Below, in pieces: positions 11,801 to 23,900 of a DNA stretch of 64,000 bases. The notes beneath the pieces are model-generated. The model did not search any database, had not been told where the DNA came from, and saw nothing but the letters and a program-made list of their open reading frames with translations. The position numbers were made by a program, and so were the translations under genes. The DNA comes from Amaranthus tricolor. Its lineage: Eukaryota; Streptophyta; Magnoliopsida; Caryophyllales; Amaranthaceae. The stretch lies in contig NC_080050.1 in assembly GCF_026212465.1 (NCBI RefSeq), positions 29,360,070 through 29,424,069 of the forward strand. The letters run 5' to 3'. Numbering within the stretch: position 1 is the stretch's first letter; every line of letters starts with the position of its first letter.

Positions 11801-14566
11801 TCCTTTAACACCATGCCATTCAAACTATTAATGGCATTTTTTGCATCATTTTCTTGATCAAATTGCACAAAACCATACCCTTTTGAGCTACCATTTTCAT
11901 TAAGGGCAACTTTGCAAGAAAGTATAGTGCCAAAAGTAGCAAAAAGGTCATACAATGCTTTGTTATCAATGGAGGAGTCTAAGTTTTTGATAAAAACGTT
12001 AGCATGTCCAATTTTTCTAAGATAAGGATCCCTATGAGAATACATAATCCGAATTAGTCTTCCGTTGATAGGCGTAAAATTTAGACGCTCCATGGCAATT
12101 GCAGCTGCACAAACAAATTCCAATTAAAAGCATGCATGCACAATTTTTAAAAAAATTATTCGAGAATAGACCCGAGAAAATCTACAAGTAAGGAGAAATT
12201 AAAAATTTAATCAAATGGTAAGAATTCAAAGCTCAAGGGTGAAAGAGATAACTTTTGTTTGGCAAACAACTGTTAGCTGAAATTGTAGATTGTATGACAG
12301 GTAAAAAGTATTGGCCGAAAAGCAACTGTTTAAGCTAGCTGTTTAAGCCTGTTGTTATGGAGAAGTTTGGTAAAAAAATTTGTTTGTAATCGACTGATTA
12401 TTAAAGAAAAAGTTGACAAAAAGCCACAAAATTGATAAAAAAAAAACTAAAAGGCTACCATGAGTAGCTTTCCTTTTTATTTTTGCTTAAAAGCTAGCTT
12501 TTCATCTGACTTAAAATCCATTTACCAAATTTTTTTATGATTTTTTGATTAACTAAAATGTCAAAAGCCAAAAATTAACCTTAAAACCAATATAAAAAAC
12601 TACAAACATCCAAATCCTCAATCAATAGGCTAAATTTTCAAGTATATATTTTAAAAAAAAAAACAATTTTGGTGCTAGTAGTGAGCCCTCTCATTTGTGG
12701 CCTAAAGTGAGATATATTATAATTATTATAAAAAAATAAAGTAATAAAAATTAAGAGCAGTAAAAATTCAATAGGTAGGGTTTATATTTTAAAAGAAAAG
12801 GTTGAAACTGATGGAATTTGAAAAAGTGAATCGCATAAATAGTCGTACAACAACCTTACAACTTCAAAATTAACATGTGCTAACGTTTTATGTGTAATAA
12901 GGTCACGGTGGAACAATTTGATAAACCTCGGGATTACCGTGTGGATTTTTTAAAAGTTTTGGTTACCACGTGAAAAACCCAAAACCTCAGAATTACCACG
13001 TGAAATTTTTCTTAAAAATATTTTTTAATTTCATTTAAAAAAGATCAAGTCAAATTTAGATTGTTGGAAATTTGTGAATTTAGTTTTTAATCCAACATTT
13101 CAATGAAGATAATTATGGTGAAATATTCCTTTTAATTAGATTCCCTTAAATGGCATTGCAATTATAACCCTTTAAATGGGATATTAACATTGCATTCATC
13201 AACAATGTTCAACACCTTAAATGTCATTAAAAATACAACTAGTCGTTTTATTAAAATTAATGTCTATTCTTACTTTATATTTTTCTTTATGAGTCAACCC
13301 CATTAAAAGTATTCTTTCAAAGAAACCGCCTCTTATAAAAATTTGTATTAAAAATATAATAGACACGGCTAAATCTTTATGCTATATGAACCCGTACTCT
13401 ACGATGAAATGGTATTAAAAAAACTGCTCTTTTCTCTTATATTCTCTAAGAAATTGAGCATTATTTTATAGTAATATATTGTGCAAACTATTAATTTTAT
13501 GAAAGACTATTTTATTCTGAAAACTCAATTTGTAGTACTGTAAAAATATTCTAACAGGGTGACATAGTCTATGACTCAGCTAAAATTAGATAAAAGTATT
13601 TAGTTATATATTTACAATTATAAATATTTTAATTAAAGTTATAGGTATATATATATTAATTATAAATAGTAATACAGAGTGTAACACTTGCACATAATTA
13701 TATTTTTATAACAAAAATTAGATTTAAATAATTATTATTTTCAAAATAAAAAAATAAATTTTATGATATCATCAATGAATACTATAAATAAGATAACAAA
13801 TAAATAAATCATCAATTTAATTTATTTTATTACAAATAGATAGATAATGTGATTGAATTATGATGATGTATTGTAAATAGTTGGATGATATGGTTAAATA
13901 CTTAAATGTCACATTACGAATAGATTTATGAATATCAACTTACGCAACAAACAAAACATAAATTGCAACAACATCAAATGCCACATAAAAATACAACATA
14001 AATATAAACACAAATACTACAAAATAATACTTCATCTATTTCTTTTTGTTTGTCCATTTTACTTTTTCACGTATTTCAAAGTAAATTTTGAGTTTCGATA
14101 TCTCATAGTACGCATAATAAAAATTGTAAAAATTATATATTAAAATTCGTTGCATCAAGAAGAATCTAACAAGATCTTATATGAATATATTTTGTGTTGA
14201 ATATATACTTTAAAAATTAAATTTAAATTTCTCTCTTATAAAATGAAAAAACTTAAAGTGGACAAACAAAAAAAACAGATGAAATATTAAATAAAAAAAA
14301 TATTTCTTTCTGAATAAAAGAGGAGATAAAAAAAACAAACCATCTTGAGAATTAAAGAAATTGACATAGGCATATGAAAGGGAAGAATGTTGAATAAGAT
14401 CTCTACAAAGTTTAATAGAGGCAATTGGAGCAACTTGACTAAATACATCAAACAATTGATTTTCATTGACATTGGCATCTAAATCCCCAACATAGAGTGT
14501 CAATTTTCCAATTAATCCATCACTATTATTTGTTGTAGATGTCATATATTGTTGTGTAACCTCCAT
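8873..14566 (-). CDS. Cytoplasmic poly(A)-binding protein
   Basis: Six exons on the minus strand (14566-14341, 12104-11329, 10911-10834, 10754-10665, 10102-9611, 9100-8873) join in frame to 629 residues, the normal PABP length. Four RRMs follow in order, with RNP2/RNP1 cores LYVGDL/LSYAYVNF (from about residue 24), VFIKNL/KGYGFVQF (from 111), VYVKNL/KCFGFVNF (from 202) and LYLKNL/KGYGFVAF (from 305, split across exons 2 and 3). A Gly/Pro/Gln-rich linker follows, then a C-terminal MLLE domain in the last exon ([28 protein letters not shown] cut here to its key residues: [16 protein letters not shown]). The protein binds mRNA poly(A) tails and, through MLLE, PAM2-motif partners. It is divergent from housekeeping PABPs and may belong to the reproductive PAB3/PAB5 type; that is inference. 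Introns 1, 2 and 4 hold repeats. Confidence 0.92.
10399..10552. repeat. 34-bp direct repeat, probable LTR debris in PABP intron 4
   Basis: AGGTGACTGCACACAAACCC and the bases after it to TTTCATC occur at 10399-10432 and, with one change (ACCGC), at 10485-10518. The second copy sits in a stretch starting TGTTAGC (10477) and ending TTCAACA (10552) that includes GATGTGGGATC, the style of a plant LTR end. No clean target duplication was found. Confidence 0.6.
10948..11240 (-). mobile_element. TRIM-like element in PABP intron 2
   Basis: Two related ~70-bp terminal repeats lie at about 10948-11018 and 11165-11235, both containing AGATATGTTATATA and an AACTTAAG/GATTAAG run. Between them is a short non-coding body containing TATTCCACTTG, the reverse complement of a block shared with the copies at 39.2-39.5 kb and 57.9-58.2 kb. 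A further LTR-like piece in opposite orientation follows to about 11300. Orientation is opposite to the copy at 57.9 kb. Confidence 0.55.
12366..12535. mobile_element. Small hAT-type MITE candidate
   Basis: The left end GTTTGGTAAAAAAATTTG is answered on the right by CCATTTACCAAATTTTTTT, whose complement is AAATTTGGTAAATGG. The ends make an imperfect terminal inverted repeat of about 18 bp. No target duplication was resolved. Confidence 0.35.
14025..14289. mobile_element. Tc1/mariner-like MITE in PABP intron 1
   Basis: The left end TAATACTTCATCTATTTCTT runs into TTTGTTTGTCCATTTTACTTTT. The right end, reverse-complemented, gives TAATATTTCATCTGTTTTTT running into TTTGTTTGTCCACTTTAAG. The ~40-bp terminal inverted repeats start at TA dinucleotides, the usual target of this superfamily. 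It has no coding capacity. Confidence 0.6.
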
Positions 14567-14914
14567 TAAATTTCTATAAACAAGAAGGAATTTTTATAGG
14601 ATTAAAGTGAAAAAACTTAGATCAAAGAAGAATAAAAAGTGAGGGTTTGAAGAATAAACAAGTTAGAGGTATAAGTGGAGTATGTGTGGTTATTTTTAGG
14701 TAATAATGTCTTATGGATCCTTCTTGTTGGGATCTCAATTTTCATTTTTTGTAAATGGGATTGTTTTATATTCTTTTATTAGATGATAGGCTGAGAAAAA
14801 ATAACGAGTATTTAAAAATTGAATTTATAATTTTACTTTGAAAAGTGATATATATGCTCTTTAATTAAATAAATCTCGATATTTCAAATAAGAAGAGAAA
14901 GTGAGAATTTGATA

Positions 14915-15087
14915 TTCCCTCTGTTTTCTTTTGTTAGTCTACTTTAAGCAAAGGACAAAGAAATTTAAATTGAATTTTCGAAATATATAGAAGATAAAAA
15001 CCTTATTTGATTTTTAATATATAATAATATATAATTTTGTATGATCCATACTCAGAGAGAGTAGGACAACAAAAGGTAACGGGAGAG
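14915..15087. mobile_element. Stowaway-like MITE
   Basis: Left end TTCCCTCTGTTTTCTTTTGT continues TAGTCTACTTT. The right end, reverse-complemented, is CTCTCCCGTTACCTTTTGTT continuing GTCCTACTCT. Both ends are flanked by TA (14913-14914 and 15088-15089), the target-site duplication typical of Stowaway elements. Length is about 173 bp. Confidence 0.65.
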
Positions 15088-16432
15088 TAGATCATCTGCT
15101 CGTAGTTGATCAATTACGATCTATTAATTAATTTAAAAATTGATCATAATTGTTAGATTAATCCAGTAAAATAATTTTAATTAATGGTTGAAATGATTGA
15201 TGGTCCAAAATTAATCCTAAGCTAAACCTATCTAGCTCATAAATAAGGTTTTGATCAATGACTAATTAAACATTATTTAATGTATGATCAAATTGGTGAG
15301 ATTTTTAAGAAAGTTAAATATATACAAGACTCACAAATTGATATAATTTAAAATATAATACTTAAAACTCATTTGAACATCTTAAACTTTCCAAATGTAC
15401 AAATTGAATGAGATATAATACTAACTCCTATTCAATCATTAGTCTCACTTGTCAAGATAACATTTTAACCCTTAATATCTCTAATCGCTCTTAATTAAAA
15501 ATTATAAAAAGTTGATATTAATAATTCTTGTATTGGGACGAACCAAACAAGATCCCATTTAGCTATGTTTTAACTTATAGATTAAAAATAAAATACAAGT
15601 TAAGAGTGATAAATAAATAATGATAAATAAATAATGACAAAAAATAAATGATACTAATGGAAAGAGTAAGAGGGAGTAATTATTTATAAAAGCTCCAATA
15701 ATTATTTTTTATTTAAATTAAAATTAGCAAATAGCTACTTATTTGATGTTTGTTGTCTTTACAAATTGTTAAAGGAAAGGTTTTTTTTTAAAAAAATGTT
15801 ACAATCTAACTTAGTCGGAGGTTTGAGAATCCGAGTCCGAGTAAAGTTAGAGGACATGAAATCCGAATCGGAGGTGGAGGTGAAAAAAGTTTAACTAATA
15901 TTCTAAGCAAAGTCGAAGCATGCATAATCTTATGAATAATATAATTTTCTAGACATATTTAATTTGATCACATTTTTTATTATAGTTTTTTTTTAATCAA
16001 GTACCCACTAAAAAGTGGAAAATAAAAAAGTACAAACACTTCAAAATGATTATATTGAAATTGTGTTGATTCTTTCATGATTTGTTAGTGTAAACCTACT
16101 ATTTAAGCTTTGGATGACTTGAGTCTAGTAGCATTAATTACACATTTACACTACAATAGATATTAGGTATGATATGAGAATATCTTGTCTCAGTTTGAAA
16201 GTAAATATCATTTTTCAGATAAGCTTTTAAATTTGATTTTCACTTAATCTTCTTTTTCTCTCACCTATCCAATAATAAAAAAAGAAAATATTTGATCTAA
16301 TACGATTGTTGTGAAATTAAGTACGAGACAATGACCACATCGAGAGCATAACTAGATATACTTAGATAAAGAATCTGCACTTGTCATAATTACATTAAAT
16401 TTTTTTGGCCACAAAATTTAAAAGTGTAACCA

Positions 16433-16606
16433 ACAAATATTCAATTTGTTTGTTTCTATTAATGTTAACCAAAATAGTTTTCAACAAATACATAAAAATA
16501 TCATATGTCAAATATATAAACAAATATTCAATTTGTTTGTTTCTATTAATGTTAAGCAAAATAGTTTTCAACAAATACATAAAAATATCATACGTCAAAT
16601 ATATAT
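16433..16606. repeat. Tandem duplication, 87-bp unit x2
   Basis: Two head-to-tail copies start ACAAATATTCAATTTGTTTG at 16433 and 16520. They differ at only about two bases (AACC/AAGC and TATGTC/TACGTC). The duplication is recent. Small ORFs here on both strands are by-products. Confidence 0.9.
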
Positions 16607-17032
16607 TCAAATCAATGGGCAATGATAAATTTACCTCAAATATTAATTATAATAATCCATATAAATATATACAAAGATATTTCTCGAAATTTGCCCTTAA
16701 TGGATGACAAAGTTAAGAGTCTTACTCAATTTGTCCGAATTAATTTATTTTAGTTTTTAATCCTTTCTATAAATTATACTACTATTTATATTTTTGGCCA
16801 TATCTTATACTTTGTATGTAATAATCATCTATGCAAATAACCCATATTTTCATCTTATCAATGCATTACTTTACAATAAAATATAGGAGTACCTTTTTAT
16901 AAATTTTAAAAAAATTAGTTCTGAATAATCTTATTTATTCTCCATCTGCTATGAATAATTTTTTTTTTTTATTTTTTATTTTTTATTTCTTAATAATCCA
17001 ATATTTGTATATTTTTTATGACATCATCTGTT

Positions 17033-17166
17033 GTCGCATTTTAACCGGCTATTGTAGGTACCTATAGCCGTTACGCTCACTTATTTTTCCTCATTATGTT
17101 TCTTCGTTAGTCCTACCTATATACCTTTTTGTGGTAAATACCCATAGTAGTCGGTTAAAATGTGAC
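17033..17166. repeat. Foldback (inverted repeat) upstream of RPP3
   Basis: The arm GTCGCATTTTAACCGGCTAT (17033 onward, 28 bp) is repeated in inverse orientation at 17139-17166 as GTCACATTTTAACCGACTAC, with about five mismatches and a ~78-base loop. It may be a small MITE. It lies about 320 bp upstream of the RPP3 start codon. Confidence 0.75.
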
Positions 17167-17351
17167 AAGGAAAGCTGTCAGCGATAAATATATAAATATT
17201 AAATTATTTAAAAACAATCGTTAATAGAAATTATTCACAATAGACGAATAATATGTGAAATTATTGAGGAAAATTAATTTCAGTAAATTTTATTTATTTT
17301 TATCCTTATTTGTAATTGATGCGATTTCTTTAGATAAATGGATTGTGAACC

Positions 17352-17380
17352 TAGGGTTTAGTTCCACCACATAAATACGC
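17352..17380 (+). promoter_or_regulatory. RPP3 core promoter: telo-box and TATA-like box
   Basis: TAGGGTTT at 17352-17359 is the reverse complement of the telo-box AAACCCTA, which is characteristic of plant ribosomal-protein and translation-factor promoters. A TATA-like CATAAATAC follows at about 17370-17378. The downstream leader begins with a pyrimidine-rich tract (CTCCTCC, then TTCTCT), in keeping with a highly translated mRNA. Confidence 0.6.
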
Positions 17381-17487
17381 ACTCCTCCTTTAATTTGTTC
17401 TCTGTAGAAGCCGCATCAGAGAAACTCTCGAGTTCTTCCGATCTCTCTCGCTTCCATCAGATTATCGCAAGTTAGAGTAAGGAAACA

Positions 17488-18790
17488 ATGGGAGTATACA
17501 CCTTTGTGTGCAAGAAATCTGGCGATGAATGGACCGCTAAGCAGTACTCTGGCGATCTAGAAGCTTCTGCTGATTGCACCTTTTCTCTTCAAAGGAAACT
17601 CGTTCAAACCGCTCTTAGTTCTGGCGATTCTGGCTCTATTCAATCTTCTTTCTCTTACATCACTCCTTCCTCTGCGGTTGCTCAGGTTTGTCTTTTTAAT
17701 TTCGTTTTTTAGGGTTTTTTTGTGCTTCTTGCTCATTTCAATTCAGATTTCTGGTTTTTGTCCCCTTTAAATTGTTTATAATGGAATCCTTTAATGGATT
17801 ATTGTGCGCTATGGAATTTAATCAAAGAGTTGAGGAACTTTTGGTTAAATATGAATTGATGTTAGGGATGAAACTACTACGTAATATTGATCTGGTTTCT
17901 ATCCAACCAATCTGATTTTGGTCTTGCCCATACTTGGCTAATCACGGCCCGATTGCAGGAAAACCCAATTTGAGTTTGACTTACCTAATGCTCATTACCT
18001 TTCGGCCATCGATTAATTCTATTGTATAGGAGTATGTAGGAGTACAGGGATACTGCAAAAATACATATCAGTTTATCGAGGCAGTGTTATACATTTTCTA
18101 AAAATTTGGGTCCAAAACCAGCCCTAATTTAGGCGGTCTTGTGCAATTACATATTTTGCATATGGTTGGTTCCACCGCCATATGTTCAAATCATATCTTT
18201 CAATTTTTAAAATTTTGGGTAAGGATCATAAAGCAAAAAAACGGTCATAAAACAGGTGGCGTACACTGATGCAACATTGTTTTTGCGCTATTCATGTGTA
18301 GAACTAATTTATTGGTTCATGTAGCCATTACCAATATTTTGTGATTAAGGTTTTGTTATCATTGTTATCGGAAAATAAAGGCAAGGGAAAAGGAAAACTG
18401 ATTTTTGTAGGCGAGGAGAATTGAACTAACTTTCATAATGTGGAAGAGAAAACATTTAACAACTTGTTTAACCCGTGATTCTCATATATCTATTATTAGT
18501 TTCTAGATTTTCGATGACAGAGAAAAAAGTTATGAAGAGTTTACTTATATGTTACTGGCTTACTGCATCAGTTTTCTCAAAACCTGTTATTGGTTATTTT
18601 TCAACTCAATGCCTTGGACATATTCCAGGTAATCATTGGTGGAGCTGTTGCTGCCGCATACGTAGGTGGTGGAGCAGCAGCTGCAGATCTGGCTGGTGGA
18701 GCAGCTGCTGCAGAGCCTGCCAAGGAAGAGAAAAAGCCTGAGAAGGAAGAAAGTGAGGATGAAGATATGGGTTTCTCACTGTTTGATTAG
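17488..18790 (+). CDS. RPP3: 60S acidic ribosomal protein P3 (plant-specific stalk protein)
   Basis: Two exons (17488-17685 and 18629-18790) joined by a GT/AG intron of 943 bp at phase 0 give 119 residues, the usual P3 size. P3 is a stalk component of the large ribosomal subunit found only in plants; with P1/P2 and P0 it recruits translation factors. The N-terminal half is MGVYTFVCKKSGDEW followed by a helical dimerisation domain. After the junction comes the Ala/Gly-rich hinge (VIIGGAVAAA onward), an acidic Lys/Glu stretch and the universal stalk tail EDEDMGFSLFD that contacts elongation factors. The context AAACAATGGGAG is a good plant start. The telo-box promoter fits a ribosomal-protein gene. 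Nothing is unusual in the protein. Confidence 0.95.
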
Positions 18791-19780
18791 TGTGTTACTA
18801 TCATCATGGCATGATTTGGTCTCATTTTTGGCTTGTTAATTGATAGGATTTTGTGTAGAACTTGAGATAATACCAGACATATAAAGTTATTGTGTTGGAA
18901 GTTGGAACTGGTGAATGCCATTCTTTTCAAAATAGTACTGTAATGTCTAAAATTTTGGTGTGAATTCTTGTTTTTTGTTTTCCTAGTTGAGATTTCTGGT
19001 TAAAATTTATGTCATGCCTTCAATGTGATTGTCATGCTGAGTTTAATGGGCATATATTGTCTCAACTCAGTGGCTTTAGTTGCTTCAAATTGGTCAATTG
19101 TTTCATTATTATCGATTATAATCATATATAGTGTATCCTGCTTATAGAAATTATAATGAGTTATGTGGAGCGATGAAAGATGATAAACTATACTCTTAGA
19201 GGAGGATGCAACTAAAGAGTCTCTCGAATTGAGAAAAACCCGTTAAGAAAAGCAAAGAACCGAGTGTTTCAAACAAAGTTGAAGACTCTACATAAACTAT
19301 TCAAGAAACCTACCATTAGACTTCCACTTGGGCTACGACTTTGGCTTGGTGATGAGGATTAATTTTTTCGGTTAGTTTGGTTTGGTTTAAATTTTTCCTT
19401 AGTTATATCAAATTCAAAGTTGGCTAGGGAAGTTTTCAAGGATAAGGAAGTTTGCCTTGATATACTTGAACGGGCCACCTATGGCTCGAACCAATATAGG
19501 GATGCTCAACGAGACAAAGTTTCAATATCGAGCAAACCTGTGCTTTTGTGCATTATTTCATTTACCCCTTTGTCTATGCATACTAGCCAATGTTGGACGT
19601 TGTAATTAAGCCAAGCCAAGCAAAAGGTTTTGAGCTTCATGTGTGTCTCAATTCTCCATCATTTTTAATTTGTAATTCTCTCTGTATGCTTATCTTTCAC
19701 CTCTTATATTATCTTCAAGTTTGTAATACTTTCATTGTATTATTGTTTATCATTTATTTTTAGTTTAGAGAAAGACTTTT
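18791..19780. other. 3' flank of RPP3 and spacer
   Basis: This holds the RPP3 3' UTR followed by unassigned AT-rich DNA. A 61-codon ORF at 19420-19605 has no recognised similarity and is probably chance or part of the adjoining LINE insertion. Confidence 0.45.
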
Positions 19781-20240
19781 GACGCCCTTGTGAGGAGGGT
19801 AAAAAGCATTATAGTAGAGGGTAAGAGGAGTCGAGGAAGACTCAAGGAAACTTGGGATGAGCAAATAAAAGTTGACTTGTATAAGTTAAATCTCTTTGAG
19901 GGCCTGACTAGAGATATGGGTAGTTAGAGGCGCCATATCCATGTTTTAGACTACTGATGTCCTCTTAAATTATCTTTTGGTGTTCTTACCCTCTTGCTTC
20001 TCTCGTTTCTTTATTAGTTTTTTTGTTTTCTTTTTCGTAGTTGGTTCTACTTATTTATTTTATTTATAGGCATTTAATTTATCTTTCCCGTGTAGTTACG
20101 TCTCTTTATCTTTCTCGAGCCGGGGGACTCGTTTGGCAGCGCTTTTCATTATGGGTATGAGTTGCCGCCGTCCTTCCCTCCCCAGACTCTTTCCATAGTT
20201 TTTCTATGAGCGGAATACACTGGGTAAGATGATGATGATT
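19780..20240 (+). mobile_element. 5'-truncated RTE-type LINE (3' end)
   Basis: At 19814-19957 one frame reads a degraded reverse-transcriptase C-terminus of the plant RTE LINE type: RGRLKETWDEQIKVDLYK, then GLTRDMGS, an in-frame TAG where W is usual, and RRHIHVLDY followed by a stop. The 3' end at 20110-20240 has the family's CT-rich segment, GCGGAATACACTGGGTAAG, and a GATGATGAT tail. Only the 3' part is present, as expected for abortive target-primed reverse transcription. The 5' junction was not located. Confidence 0.75.
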
Positions 20241-20436
20241 TTTTTTATTTCACTTTTTATTTTAATTTCATTTAACTTTGTATATTTCTAACCATTTCAT
20301 CTTCTAACCACTTGGTGAAAGCTTATATTCTCACAGTTTATATTAATTAGATTATTTTGATTAATATTTGAACGTGTTTCGGAGTGAAAGCACCTCATAC
20401 AACAATTTGTATTTATCTTTTGATCCATGTTCATGT

Positions 20437-20924
20437 GGGAAATTTTGAAGAAAATAAGCTTATTTGGGAAAAAAAACTCCCAAAATAAGCTTTCCAAAAT
20501 AAGAGCCTTCCAATCCAATGTTCGGATTTGGTTGTGTTTGTTGTTGCTATTTGCGGACGATTACTTAAACCGAGTTAAAAAAGTCAGTCAAGTAATCGTC
20601 CGCTCTTACTACGAGGGGGCAATTGGATTGACTTTTGTTGACTGTCGTTGACTTTGAATGTTAGTAACAACTGATGATTGTTTTCCCATATACCTTAATC
20701 TAAGCTTTTATTCGTATATGGTATGTTATTACTAACAGTAGGCGATTCTTTGTTTGACTTTTGTTGATTCAGTTTAAGTAATAGCTAGCTGTTAGTAACA
20801 ACGAACACAACTAAACCTTAGTATTAGACTAAAAGGCACTTATTTTGGAAAATAAATTTTCCTAAAGCTTATTTTAAATTTTTTTTTTTCTAAATAAGCT
20901 TATTTTCTTCAAATTTTTCTTCCC
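20437..20924. mobile_element. Long-terminal-inverted-repeat element (~490 bp)
   Basis: The left arm GGGAAATTTTGAAGAAAATA, then AGCTTATTTGGG and CCAAAATAAG, is mirrored on the right, where the complement reads GGGAAGAAAAATTTGAAGAA, then AATAAGCTTATTT and CCAAAATAAG. Symmetry continues inward: GGTTGTGTTTGTTGTTGCTA on the left against GTTGTGTTCGTTGTTACTAA on the right complement, and ATTACTTAAAC on both. The arms together exceed 100 bp, so the whole unit can fold back. No coding sequence; class not established. Confidence 0.65.
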
Positions 20925-23900
20925 GTGGCGTAGGTTGGCGCTAGTAAGGATATGAAGCCCAATTAACCATGGTCGATCAAGCCCACTTAGACGCTATGGA
21001 GCGCTAGTAAGAATTTGTGATACTTTATTTCATGGGGCTTAAAATCTAATTGACTAATGTTCATAACAAATTCTTATGAGATATGAGACGGTCTTATGAG
21101 GTGAGTCTCATATAAAAATTAAATTGCCTAACGAATACAAATTATTAGCATATGAATTTTTTATTTTGAACTCATTTTATCAAGAAACGGTCTTTTACAA
21201 ATGTAGTTCAATGTTTATTTATTATCAAATTTCTATAGAAAGAATACCTTTTTTTTTGAGTTATCTTTCTACAAATCGCTTTTATTGAATTTTTTAAAAG
21301 AATAGAATTTCTTGAACTAAATTTTATAAAGATTTTTGAGAAATAAAAAATATTAAAGTTCATTTGTTTTTTTTACTTGCATCAAATTAAGTTTGTATTG
21401 TTTATTATTTTATGATATTTTATATATTGTGACTATTACATGAGAAAAAAATAGTCCTGTGGAATTTTATTTTATTTGTCTCGTCGCATATTTTCATAAT
21501 ATCAAGTTTTTATAATTTTAAGTTGTGTATAACTCTAGATATAAACAATTCGTCAAACACATATGACTGCGTAAAGGTGTTCGGTTTCAAGTAAAAAGCC
21601 GGAGGAAATATATTGTTTGGACTTTGGTCCATTGACTAATAAAAAGTAGTACATAATAAGTTTGTGTCTTTAACTTTTATTTATTATTATTTTTTTACTT
21701 TGTTTGAAACTTAAGATTCTTATAATATGTAATTAAACTAAATTAACAATAATGTAAACTAATATTGAATGTCTCATAATTTATGAAGCCCAGTAATACA
21801 CTTTCTATATGCCCATAGCCCTGTTCCATCCATAGAGTAAGAATATACAATAATATTAATTAAGGAAAATTATAAAAAATAATTCTAATTAATGCCCATT
21901 AATTCAAAATAATGCTCATATGACTTGTGACCTGATAAATCGGTTAATAATTTTTATTTTTAAAATTGGAATATACAGAAATAAGTTTTTGTTTCTTTTA
22001 AAACTCTACTATCATAAGTAATTTTTTATCCACATTTATTTTGAAAAGAACTCTATACTAGAAATTATTTTGAAAATATCCAATAATAAGGTTTATTTTA
22101 AGCTAATGTACAAAATAATTTTATTCTTATAAAATTATTAGTACAAGAATAATAATAATCATAACAATTAAGAATAAGGAATATCATTGACTACTTCCTC
22201 CATCATCTAACACAAAAGTACCATAAACTATCATGTATCATGTTGGTAGATGTAGGCAACCTAACAAAATGTACATACATGGATTCTTTCCCTGCACATG
22301 TAATGCTTCCTAAATTCCTTTTTTTTGGCTCTATCTCATTTTATATATTCCCACCGATTCTAATTAAATGTTTTATTTGATTTTTTACCTTTGTCGATGT
22401 ATTATTTCAATCCTAAAAATTATAAAGAATTTAATATCAATAAAATTTACATTAAAACGAATCGAATAAGATTTCACTGTACTAATATGTTAACTTATAT
22501 ATTGATAATAAAATACAAATTAAAAGTGATCGATGAATAATATATAAAAAAAAAATTACAATGAATGATTAGATGACCATCTAAATCTGATTATATAGTT
22601 TGTAACTTAGTATAATTGCAACCGTCTTGATCATAGGCCATCGTACTATTATTAGTCGTTCATGCATGGTTGAACCATAGGTGTGTTTGACATACCTTTT
22701 TTGGTTGATTTTTAATTACTTAAACAAGTAAAAAATATTTGATTATTGGTTTTTAAGCATACTAAAAAGTTGATTATTAGGATAAAATAAAAATGTTACT
22801 ATTAAATAGCCAACGACTAAATTAAATCAAACATTTCTATAACAATAGATGACTCAAAGTTATCAAATAAGTCTATACTTTTGGTCGATCAAATTAACTA
22901 AATACTCCGGCCAACAACCATCTACACATTATTTGAGGTATAATAAGAGTGTCAAGTAAAAATTCTTTATTTGATATGATAATTTATGAATTGTATATTT
23001 TAATTAGTGATTTGGGGTTTTCTCTTTTACCATTGAGACATGAGTTCAAATCTCACCATAGAAATAAAAGATTAATTTTCTCTCTTCTATTCTGTAGAAA
23101 ATTAGAGATTATCAATATCCACTGAATTTATATCCATAACTACCCAATGGGACAGATGTATATAAATCTAAAATTGTACTAGCCCGACATCCTTAATATT
23201 AAATGAACACAAATTCTTAAATGTGACAGTTTTATGGTGAAACTAATTTTATTGGGCTGATTTATAAACATTAAGTTTATTAAAGTAATAATCACTTATA
23301 ATTTTAAAGTGATCAATTAAAGAAATACATTTCATAATGAGACTATCTCATAGAAGACTACGAGTTGTTAAATGGAAATCTATATTTAATCTTTTGCTTG
23401 ACATCTGGGAGGACATGTGTTGGTGGTATGCAGTTAATTAACATAATGATAGTTTCTATAATGATTAATATATTATTTAATATACTCGTATTATGTATAC
23501 ATAATTTTAAAGTAAATAATAAGACAAGATTAAATTATGAATTACGAGTTAGATTCAATATTTATGGTGGTAATATGAAGACAAAACACAGCTTTCAGCA
23601 ATGTTAATTTAATTTATGATCGTCAGTACGCATGGATTGAAGATAATGATCATCATTAAATATTTATGATTAGAGATTAAATGACGCACCACCATTGGAT
23701 GCATATCAACCACTTTTTTCTCTTTGAATTCATCCTAAATTGCTTAATGATTCTTTTCACCAATTACAAAGATTTACATTAATTTTATTACTCTATCATT
23801 CTTCCCTACTACTTTTTTTTTTTCTGATTGCACTTTTCTTTATGGATATGTAATATAATATCGTCTTCCTTTTCTCCCCATATTCTAATTATAATTTTCT

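Larger units (their letters stand above)
12105..14340. other. PABP intron 1, 2.2 kb
   Basis: This intron contains a short GTTTGGTAAA-type inverted-repeat element (about 12366-12535), a TIR element at 14025-14289, and otherwise AT-rich sequence. Around 12900-13020 three phrases of the form ATTACCGTGTGGATTTT, TTACCACGTGAAAAACCC and ATTACCACGTGAAATTTT repeat at short spacing. No coding sequence was recognised. Confidence 0.5.
14567..17350. other. Intergenic region between PABP and RPP3 (divergent promoters)
   Basis: AT-rich, no gene seen. It holds a Stowaway-like MITE (14915-15087), an 87-bp tandem duplication (16433-16606) and a foldback (17033-17166), annotated separately. The remainder shows nothing recognisable. 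Confidence 0.5.

Noticed and set aside
19420..19605. 61-codon ORF upstream of the LINE
   Set aside because: No recognisable domain and no splice partners; position next to a truncated LINE makes chance or repeat origin more likely.
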